A stretch of DNA of 64,000 nt from a virus, in the IMG/VR virus record IMGVR_UViG_3300027749_000111, positions 1 through 64,000 of that record; one strand, 5' to 3'. Each line of letters opens with the position of its first letter. The first letter of the stretch is position 1. Shown here in pieces: positions 14,540 to 20,430 of the stretch. Position numbers and translations under genes: made by a program. The notes under the pieces were generated by a model that was given only the letters and a program-made list of their open reading frames with translations, was not told the DNA's origin and ran no database searches.

Positions 14540-15541
14540 ATGGACGCTGCAAAAAACACTGGTCGCAAGAACTTTAAATGTATCTTTAATGACTACATTA
14601 CAAAGGACAACCGTGATGCTGTTATTCAGTCTATCATATCTCAATTTCAAGGGTACTTTGCCGATCCAGAAGTGACTGTTGTTGACAATGGGTTTATTCT
14701 GTCACTAACTACCACTGATGAGCTCAACCCAACATCCATACGTGACAAGATCCTTTGGAACCGTTTTATTGAACGCGTAACCACTCAAGACAGCATCCGT
14801 AAGATTCAAATTCTTCGTTTACCACAGTCGTCCAATGGTTCAGTTGGTGGATTTGGTCCGCATGGAAGCGATAGCGGTGTTGATGAAATTATGATTTTAG
14901 ATGGCAAGCCAATTCCTCATATGGAATATAAAATAGACAATGCTGACCGTCCTGATGGACCCGCATTCATTGCCAGTGTAAAGTACGCTGACCCCACAAG
15001 CAATTTACTTCCTGTTATCTTTGGTCCTGGTGCAGAGTCTGGCAAGCCAGTTGACGAAGATCTTAAAAGTGATATTACTGAAGTGGACAATGGTCCAAAG
15101 CGTGTTCTTGGCTTTCGAGTAATTGCTTTTGATAGTGATACTGGTGGATCTTTTACCATGACAAAAGGCAATCAATATGGTGTTAGTATAGATGACACTC
15201 ATGGATTAACAAGCACTAACGAAAGTCTTGCCATGTTGCCAAGGGGTACTTTTTTCAATACAGACATTGAAAATGAACGGGGTTCTAGAACTGGTGTAGA
15301 AATAATGAAACGTAAAGATGAAACAACATCTGCACCATTGATTTTTGATGCTAGCAAAACTCTTACTAAAGAAGAAGAAGCTGAGACTGCTAGAAGTGCT
15401 GTTGAAATATCGCAATCAAAGGGTGGTGGCCAATCTGTGCCGGATGGTGGGCAAATAGAAGGTTGGTATGCTAGCAGTTTCTTTGGTCTGAATGAAACAT
15501 ACGATTATGTAGGGGATATAGACGATGATTACTTCATATAA
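14540..15541 (+). CDS. Unrecognised protein, possible virion component
   Basis: 333 residues, ATG 14540, three bases after the metallophosphoesterase stop. The N-terminal domain (residues 1-95) has mixed alpha/beta character (FVDP-type strands, DKILWNRFIERV). A long Gly/Asp-rich middle with turn-forming repeats follows, with a Glu/Lys helix (LTKEEEAETARSAVEISQ) near 275 and an acidic aromatic end (YDYVGDIDDDYF). No motif identifies it. It overlaps the following YiiX-like gene by 17 bp. Confidence 0.65.
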   Translation: MDAAKNTGRKNFKCIFNDYITKDNRDAVIQSIISQFQGYFADPEVTVVDNGFILSLTTTDELNPTSIRDKILWNRFIERVTTQDSIRKIQILRLPQSSNGSVGGFGPHGSDSGVDEIMILDGKPIPHMEYKIDNADRPDGPAFIASVKYADPTSNLLPVIFGPGAESGKPVDEDLKSDITEVDNGPKRVLGFRVIAFDSDTGGSFTMTKGNQYGVSIDDTHGLTSTNESLAMLPRGTFFNTDIENERGSRTGVEIMKRKDETTSAPLIFDASKTLTKEEEAETARSAVEISQSKGGGQSVPDGGQIEGWYASSFFGLNETYDYVGDIDDDYFI

Positions 15542-16073
15542 AGTATGCCCAGCTGGCAAAGAGGCTGATACCTACGCTCCTGGTGATTTTATTCTTGTAT
15601 CAACAAAGGGTATTCTATCTAATATTATTAGGTTTGGTCAATTTATTAGATATCATGGTAAAATGAAAGCATACAGTCACTGGAACCATGCTGCAATGAT
15701 TATTGATAAAGATGGTACAATTGTAGAAGCAGTTGGTCGTGGTGTTGTAACCAGTAATATCAATGAGTACAAGCACGTAGAATATTATTATGTCAGCAGC
15801 AAATTAAATGCTCAAAGTCGTAACCAAGCAGTTGCTGCCTGCAAGAGTTTTTTAAAAGATAAGTATGGATTTTTAACCATTGCCAGTATTACTTTAGAAT
15901 TACTAACTGGTATTAAATTACAATTTACCAATAGCAATACCATGATTTGTAGTGCTGTAGTAGGGCAATCTCTTTGGGCAGGTGGTGTAATCTTTGATAC
16001 TAACCCATACCAGATGATGCCAGCTGATCTTGCTGCTGCGTTCAAAATTGAATGTTTAGAAAGTATTGCATAA
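15525..16073 (+). CDS. YiiX/YaeF-like permuted papain-fold hydrolase
   Basis: 182 residues, ATG 15525. The order of motifs is that of permuted NlpC/P60 (C92-like) enzymes: an N-terminal GDFILVSTKG strand, then WNHAAMII with His55 as base and a Glu in VEAVGRGV. The nucleophile comes late, in MICSAVVG (Cys142). The family acts on amide or lipid-acyl bonds, often at the cell envelope. There is no signal sequence; transport would need a holin, or the protein acts inside. It is one of four papain-superfamily proteins in this window. Confidence 0.75.
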   Translation: MITSYKVCPAGKEADTYAPGDFILVSTKGILSNIIRFGQFIRYHGKMKAYSHWNHAAMIIDKDGTIVEAVGRGVVTSNINEYKHVEYYYVSSKLNAQSRNQAVAACKSFLKDKYGFLTIASITLELLTGIKLQFTNSNTMICSAVVGQSLWAGGVIFDTNPYQMMPADLAAAFKIECLESIA

Positions 16074-16086
16074 ATTCACTAAAGAC

Positions 16087-16113
16087 TTGACTTTCTGTTA
16101 TATTACGTATAAT
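16087..16113 (+). promoter_or_regulatory. Sigma70-like promoter
   Basis: TTGACT at 16087-16092 and a perfect TATAAT at 16108-16113 with a 15-base spacer, in the 48-bp gap before the ATG at 16122. The spacer is shorter than optimal, so strength is uncertain. It would drive the small gene, the membrane protein and perhaps the tRNA cluster. Confidence 0.55.
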
Positions 16114-16121
16114 GTAAGTTT

Positions 16122-16289
16122 ATGAAGAAAACAACCATTACCATCAGTTATGATGCCCGTGATATCCAGAGCGATGAGCTCGCAAGCAGTGAGATCAATG
16201 AAACAATTGCTGGTCTTTTAAATAGTTTGCGTACTCAAGTCAATGGTGTCCAGGTAACCGTAAAATTCCAGAATACAAAGGATAATTAA
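16122..16289 (+). CDS. Small beta-strand-rich protein
   Basis: 55 residues, ATG 16122, directly behind the promoter at 16087. The sequence runs MKKTTITISYDARDIQ, then an acidic helix (SDELASSEINETIAGLLNSL), then QVTVKF. It is a compact beta-alpha-beta pattern like many small phage proteins. It ends two bases before the next start. Function unknown. Confidence 0.6.
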   Translation: MKKTTITISYDARDIQSDELASSEINETIAGLLNSLRTQVNGVQVTVKFQNTKDN

Positions 16290-16291
16290 TC

Positions 16292-16693
16292 ATGTCATTA
16301 AACATTAACAAGCTATTTGAAACTACTGCTGTACGCAATGTAGTTCGTAGTGCCGTTGCTAGCGCTGTAGGAGCTGCTGTTGCATACGGTACTACCAAGT
16401 GGGCTAGTCTACAAACAAGCAACATTGCTTACTTGGCACCCACGTTTTCTACCGCATACTTTGCATTGGTTCACTTGCTTGAGAAGAAGTACCCTAAGCT
16501 TGGTTGGCTACTTGTCCTTCTGCCAAAGTCAACACCAATCAACTTTGCTCCAAAGGTAGTTCCTGTTGCGCCAGTTGTACCTACACCAGCTCCTGCTGCT
16601 AAGCCCATTGTTAAAACTGATGCGCCCAAGGCTCCTGTTGCTAAGAAGGCTCCCGCTGCTAAGAAGGCTGCTCCAAAGAAGACTGGTAAGTAG
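16292..16693 (+). CDS. Membrane protein with histone-H1-like Ala/Lys/Pro tail (holin candidate)
   Basis: 133 residues, ATG 16292. Two hydrophobic segments are visible: about residues 13-38 (VVRSAVASAVGAAVAYG) and 46-72 (IAYLAPTFSTAYFALVHLL). The last 55 residues are a Pro/Val/Ala then Lys/Ala/Pro repeat (KKAPAAKKAAPKKTGK) of the kind found in linker histones and some actinobacterial DNA-binding proteins. Two membrane spans plus a basic cytoplasmic tail fit a holin, but the tail is unusually long and would bind DNA or the acidic cell wall. No lysin is adjacent. Confidence 0.65.
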   Translation: MSLNINKLFETTAVRNVVRSAVASAVGAAVAYGTTKWASLQTSNIAYLAPTFSTAYFALVHLLEKKYPKLGWLLVLLPKSTPINFAPKVVPVAPVVPTPAPAAKPIVKTDAPKAPVAKKAPAAKKAAPKKTGK

Positions 16694-16702
16694 CCAAGGT
16701 CT

Positions 16703-16774
16703 TGCTCGGTAACTCAGAGGCAGAGTACTCGCCTGTTAAGCGAAGTGTCGTAGGTTCGATCCCTACCCGAGCAG
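16703..16774 (+). tRNA. tRNA-Asn (GTT)
   Basis: 72 nt. Acceptor arms TGCTCGG/CCGAGCA pair fully. D-stem ACTC/GAGT. Anticodon loop CTGTTAA gives anticodon GTT. T-arm GTAGG-TTCGATC-CCTAC. Discriminator G, no encoded CCA. The outermost anticodon-stem pair is a C-A mismatch, otherwise intact. Confidence 0.9.
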
Positions 16775-16778
16775 CTAA

Positions 16779-16814
16779 TGGGAGATCGTCCAATGGCAGG
16801 ACAACAGACTTTGA
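16779..16814 (+). pseudogene. 5' half of a tRNA-Gln (TTG), truncated remnant
   Basis: TGGGAGA, then D-arm GTCC-AATGGCA-GGAC, then the anticodon 5' stem and the loop start ACAGA-CTTTGA, ending exactly where the intact tRNA-Gln begins at 16815. It has no 3' half. It has the T1 and TTG anticodon context of bacterial tRNA-Gln. It looks like the scar of a deletion or template switch between two tandem tRNA-Gln genes. Confidence 0.75.
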
Positions 16815-16887
16815 TGAGGGGTAGTTCAATTGGCAGAACGGCGGACTTTGAATCCGTAGGTTGAAGGTTCGAGTCCTTCCTCCTCAG
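16815..16887 (+). tRNA. tRNA-Gln (TTG)
   Basis: 73 nt. Acceptor TGAGGGG/CTCCTCA (one G-T pair). D-stem GTTC/GAAC. Anticodon stem GCGGA/TCCGT with loop CTTTGAA, anticodon TTG. T-arm GAAGG-TTCGAGT-CCTTC. It has the U1-A72 pair usual for glutamine tRNAs. Discriminator G, no encoded CCA. Confidence 0.9.
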
Positions 16888-16901
16888 CAAATTGTAAAAG
16901 A

Positions 16902-16929
16902 TGTAAAATAGTCGTTGGAATAATATAGT
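16902..16929 (+). promoter_or_regulatory. Putative phage promoter before the HNH gene
   Basis: TGTAAA at 16902-16907, 16 bases, TATAGT at 16924-16929, 61 bp ahead of the ATG at 16963. It matches the TGTAAW-N16-NATAGT signal of other operons here. A second TGTAAA sits nine bases upstream. Confidence 0.5.
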
Positions 16930-16962
16930 CTTTGAATACAATAAAAAATTCAAAGGATCAAT

Positions 16963-17322
16963 ATGTCTAAACAAGCATGGCGTGATAACAATAAAGATGC
17001 TGTTAATGAATACCAGCGTAAATTTTATGCTGAAAACAAAGAAAAACAACTTAAAAAAATATATGCGAATAGAGCTAAGCGTCGAGCAAGACTAAAAGAA
17101 ACTATCAATAACATCAAGAATACACCATGTAAAGATTGTGGCAATATTTATCACCCTGAAGCAATGGATTTTGATCACCTTGGTAATAAAGAATTCAATA
17201 TTGCAAATGCTATGAGAGATGTTAAGAATCTTGATAGAGTATTAAAAGAAGTAGAGAAATGTGATATTGTATGTTCCAACTGTCATAGGGTTAGAACAGC
17301 AAAAAGAGCTGGTAGATCCTAG
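16963..17322 (+). CDS. HNH endonuclease
   Basis: 119 residues, ATG 16963 behind AAAGGATCAAT. A basic N-terminal helix (residues 1-60, Lys/Arg-rich) should bind DNA. The nuclease core is TPCKDCGNIYHPEAMDFDH, with the Cys pair and His of the first HNH half, followed by CDIVCSNCHRVRTAKR with the second Cys pair and His. This is the zinc-stabilised HNH form with all expected Cys and His present. It lies between tRNA genes, a common place for homing-type nucleases, and could be free-standing and mobile (inference). Confidence 0.85.
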   Translation: MSKQAWRDNNKDAVNEYQRKFYAENKEKQLKKIYANRAKRRARLKETINNIKNTPCKDCGNIYHPEAMDFDHLGNKEFNIANAMRDVKNLDRVLKEVEKCDIVCSNCHRVRTAKRAGRS

Positions 17323-17334
17323 TCTCCCAGCCAA

Positions 17335-17412
17335 CCGTCAGTAGCCAAGCTGGTGAAGGCCCTGAGCTTATATCTCAGAGATACGTAGGTTCGAACCCTA
17401 CCTGACGGACCA
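17335..17412 (+). tRNA. tRNA-Ile (TAT), CCA encoded
   Basis: 78 nt including CCA. Acceptor CCGTCAG/CTGACGG, discriminator A, then encoded CCA. D-arm GCC...GGC with AAGCTGGTGAA loop. Anticodon stem CTGAG/CTCAG with loop CTTATAT, anticodon TAT, reading AUA directly. T-arm GTAGG-TTCGAAC-CCTAC. It is the only tRNA of the three with an encoded CCA, suggesting a separate origin. Confidence 0.88.
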
Positions 17413-17497
17413 TTTAAAATACACTGCAACTCACCTAGTAGATATAGGATCTTTCCTATATTGTCCAGCGCCCACAAGGCAGAATACGGAGAACACT

Positions 17498-18277
17498 ATG
17501 GCATCGATGTTTGACTACGATGATTCAGTTAACTTAGCTTACAATGCTAAGATTGCAGGCAAAAATTTGATTGCAGCAAAGCATGAGCTGCTTAATAAAA
17601 CAGGTGAATTTTTGTTTCTTGCTCACAGTGACCGTGAGTTTGCTCTGCGCTGTCAAATGATTGAGCAGGACATTGAGGGTGTGGCTTACCGCCGATTGGC
17701 CAGCCTCAGCGACAGCAAGGCCAAGTTGGTCCGTGCTGCCTTTGATGAGTGGCAGCTCCGTCACGCTTCTTGTGGTATGTGCAAGACAGCCAGCGACAGA
17801 ATATCCCCTGAATGTAATGTCCCTGGTTGCAATAAATCTTCATTTGATGGCTATGTTTGCCCTACACATGGTGGTAAACCTCCAACTGATGAGCAACTCG
17901 CCGCTACAAGAAAAGTAATGCGAGACCGGGGCCTCCTTGGGGATAGCAAGACTACAATGGCTTCCAAGACAGCTGCTGGTCCTAAAGTGGTTGAAGTGCC
18001 TGCTCCTAATCGCCCAGTGGTTGAAGTGCCTGCTCCTAATCGCCCAGTGGTTGAAGTGCCTGCTCCTAATCGCCCAGTAGTTCAAGTACAACCTGTTAAT
18101 CGCCAAGTGGTTGAAGTGCCTGGTCGCACACAAAAATTAGTTCCTGTTGTTCGGGGACAAAGCACACAAGTTCCTTCTCTAGACATGCACCATGATGCTT
18201 GTTCTCCTACCGGATGCCACCCTGAATGCCGCATAAAGCTCCCACCAACGGGTGTTCAAAGTCAGATTCATCTTTAA
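17498..18277 (+). CDS. Multi-Cys protein with PVVEVPAPNR decapeptide repeats
   Basis: 259 residues, ATG 17498 behind ACGGAGAACACT. The N-terminal 90 residues are helical, with RRLASLSDSKAK and QLRHASCGMCKTAS (two tag-like motifs). A zinc cluster spans about 90-125 (CGMC, CNVPGCNKS, CPTHGG). Residues about 164-205 are three identical PVVEVPAPNR-type ten-residue repeats plus two degenerate ones, forming an extended linker. The C-terminus holds a third Cys set (CSPTGCHPECR). Function not recognised; the stiff linker joins two metal-binding ends. Confidence 0.7.
   Translation: MASMFDYDDSVNLAYNAKIAGKNLIAAKHELLNKTGEFLFLAHSDREFALRCQMIEQDIEGVAYRRLASLSDSKAKLVRAAFDEWQLRHASCGMCKTASDRISPECNVPGCNKSSFDGYVCPTHGGKPPTDEQLAATRKVMRDRGLLGDSKTTMASKTAAGPKVVEVPAPNRPVVEVPAPNRPVVEVPAPNRPVVQVQPVNRQVVEVPGRTQKLVPVVRGQSTQVPSLDMHHDACSPTGCHPECRIKLPPTGVQSQIHL
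17987..18106 (+). repeat. 30-bp in-frame tandem repeat
   Basis: Three exact 30-bp units (17987-18016, 18017-18046, 18047-18076) and one diverged unit (18077-18106) within the gene at 17498. A partial unit follows from 18107. Exact DNA identity rather than only protein identity indicates recent slippage or recombination, so copy number may vary among relatives. Confidence 0.9.
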
Positions 18278-18304
18278 TAACCTAACCATAGTTAAAGAAT
18301 AAAC

Positions 18305-19741
18305 ATGGCCAGGGTCTTTAATAGTAAAGGCATTGTCAAGAGTGCCACTTCGCATGAAGGCGAATCAGATCCAATCATCACGCCCCAAATGAATTCATTG
18401 TTTAGAAATGTTCATCCAGAGATACTAAAAGCTTCTATGCAACTTGTTATAGAAAACAGCCTTGAATCCAGCGAACAATCTCTAACAGAAGAACAAAAGA
18501 AATTGCTTGCAGAAGAACAAAAGAAATTGCTTGAAGGTTCTTCTAATATTGCTAATGAACGCAAGATTATTAAAGAACAAAAGAAAAGAAGAAAATTTTC
18601 TGCTGGCAAAATACAATATAATGCAGATGGTAGCTTCAACTTTGAGAATTCTTCGTACGATTCAGAAGATCCAGAAGAAGATATAGGAGATATAGAAAAT
18701 CCTGGAAGCGACTTTGAAAGCCAAGGTCACACTATTTGGGATGATTGGGATGATAACCAAACAACCGATCTGCCTCCAACAAACACAATTTTTGTTGATC
18801 CAACATATGTACCTGATACTGTTTCAACCAACAAAGCATATCAAGTTAAAGAAGTTAAAGATTGTGATCAATGCAGGGGTGTGATTGATTCAACGCTGAA
18901 TAAAATACAAAAAGAAAAATATAAAAAATTATTTGGAATAACAGGCAAATGCAGGTGCAATGATACTGGAGAAGTTTGCAATCAATGTAGTAACAACCTT
19001 GTAATAGGCCAGGTATGTCCAAGCTGCCGCGTTGTTGGCACAGCACTACCCGGCACCGACACCCCGCTTGGTTTTATAGGAACACAACCACTTCCAAATG
19101 TATCTTGGAATACAACAGATTTTGCTTATACCGATGAAATGCTTACAAGGCAGGCCCCAACTTCAAATATCTCCGCAGCAGATACTAGAGTATCTGATAA
19201 TAGTGCTAGAGCACAAGCAGCCTTTGGCAATCTTTTGTGGGATGACCCAACTTATGAACAAAACGAAACAGAACAAGATTTTCCTAGTGAATCACCAGAA
19301 GAAAAACCAAATCCAAATGTAAAAGAACACGATAGCCCAATGGGTAGAGCTGATTTAGGTTGGACAGATACAGCTTCGCCAGGCAATCCTATGATGGAAA
19401 AAATACAAACTATTACACGACCAGCAAAAGAAAAGCATAAAGAAACATGTATTTGTGGTGGCACTGGTAGAATCGATAGAGTTGATAGCAATCAAGCAAG
19501 AGCATTGATAAAAGATATAAAACTAAAAAATGCAAAGAAATTAGTTGAAATAAATTCTGAAGAAAATAGCATCGAAAGATCCCGCAAATTAGAAGAACTA
19601 TATGCTAATATATATGCATGCCCACACAACGAACCAAATAATTCTGTACAAAAAGATATAGTACCACCTAAACTTGAATACACTCCCGACGACGATGACG
19701 ACGACGATGAAGACGACGATGAAGACATGGATGAAGAATAA
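18305..19741 (+). CDS. Large acidic protein with DnaJ-like Cys-x2-Cys-x-Gly motifs
   Basis: 478 residues, ATG 18305. It starts MARVFNSKGIVKSATSHEGE, with the FNSK and K-x-A-T features. There is a Lys/Glu coiled-coil section (about 60-100). Cys pairs follow: CDQCRG near residue 195, CRCNDTGEVCNQC and CPSC near 220-240, and CICGGTGR near 384. These resemble the CxxCxGxG zinc motifs of DnaJ-type domains. The C-terminus is nearly pure Asp/Glu (about 18 residues), which can mimic DNA or bind basic partners. It is the first of four closely spaced large genes with similar clusters. Function unknown. Confidence 0.7.
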   Translation: MARVFNSKGIVKSATSHEGESDPIITPQMNSLFRNVHPEILKASMQLVIENSLESSEQSLTEEQKKLLAEEQKKLLEGSSNIANERKIIKEQKKRRKFSAGKIQYNADGSFNFENSSYDSEDPEEDIGDIENPGSDFESQGHTIWDDWDDNQTTDLPPTNTIFVDPTYVPDTVSTNKAYQVKEVKDCDQCRGVIDSTLNKIQKEKYKKLFGITGKCRCNDTGEVCNQCSNNLVIGQVCPSCRVVGTALPGTDTPLGFIGTQPLPNVSWNTTDFAYTDEMLTRQAPTSNISAADTRVSDNSARAQAAFGNLLWDDPTYEQNETEQDFPSESPEEKPNPNVKEHDSPMGRADLGWTDTASPGNPMMEKIQTITRPAKEKHKETCICGGTGRIDRVDSNQARALIKDIKLKNAKKLVEINSEENSIERSRKLEELYANIYACPHNEPNNSVQKDIVPPKLEYTPDDDDDDDEDDDEDMDEE

Positions 19742-19743
19742 AC

Positions 19744-20427
19744 ATGAGTGGTTATAACGTAGATAGTAGGGACCCTATAAATACAACTTGCTTTATGGGA
19801 GTTCTTAATGCTATAATTGCTAGCGGCAGTGTTGGTGGTGGATCTGATGCCGCATCACTAGCCTTTCATAAGAAACCTTTGAATCAAGTGGAACAATGCG
19901 GAAATGTATTTTCTGTAAATGATGATGATGATGATCCTGATCTCATGAAAGAGATTCTTGGTCAGTCTACTCTTACAAAGCAACAAGGTCAAAAACTTTT
20001 AGATAACCAAAGCAAAGAAAACATAGCAGCATACGGTGGTTTACCACGCCCTACCGATGGTGCATTGGATATTGAAAATGAATATCGTAGGTTGACTGGC
20101 CGCACTCATCTCATTCAAATGTTTAACAATGTACCATTTATGTGTTGTAGAGCACATGCTATTCCATATATTGTTGCTTCAAGAACGCACCATGCTACAA
20201 GAAACGTTATTAATCCATGGCCTCCAAGTTCGCCAATACCTTACGATTATGTTATGAGCGATAAACGCAGAGAATTAGAAAAAATTCAACGAATAGAAAA
20301 TAAAGCAAGATCGCGATGGATTTTAGATAAATTCAATGATGATGATAATGATGATCAAACAACAATAAAGATTATTCAAGGAGACAAGCTTATTGTTCCT
20401 CCCACTATTGACACGTCAGGTTTATAA
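19744..20427 (+). CDS. Unrecognised protein in the zinc-rich operon
   Basis: 227 residues, ATG 19744, three bases after the previous stop. It has Gly/Ser-rich and Asp-rich stretches (VNDDDDDPDLMKE). PFMCCRAHAIPYIVASRTHHATRN near residue 137 could bind metal through Cys/His. A Lys/Arg helix (SDKRRELEKIQRIENKARSR) lies near the end. No family recognised. Co-transcription with its neighbours is likely from the tiny gaps. Confidence 0.65.
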   Translation: MSGYNVDSRDPINTTCFMGVLNAIIASGSVGGGSDAASLAFHKKPLNQVEQCGNVFSVNDDDDDPDLMKEILGQSTLTKQQGQKLLDNQSKENIAAYGGLPRPTDGALDIENEYRRLTGRTHLIQMFNNVPFMCCRAHAIPYIVASRTHHATRNVINPWPPSSPIPYDYVMSDKRRELEKIQRIENKARSRWILDKFNDDDNDDQTTIKIIQGDKLIVPPTIDTSGL

Positions 20428-20430
20428 GTT

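Noticed and set aside
13871-14650. 259-residue frame antisense to the metallophosphoesterase
   Set aside because: Antisense to a gene with clear catalytic motifs; no start signal.
17987-18106. Possible CRISPR-like repeat
   Set aside because: Units are contiguous, in frame and without spacers.
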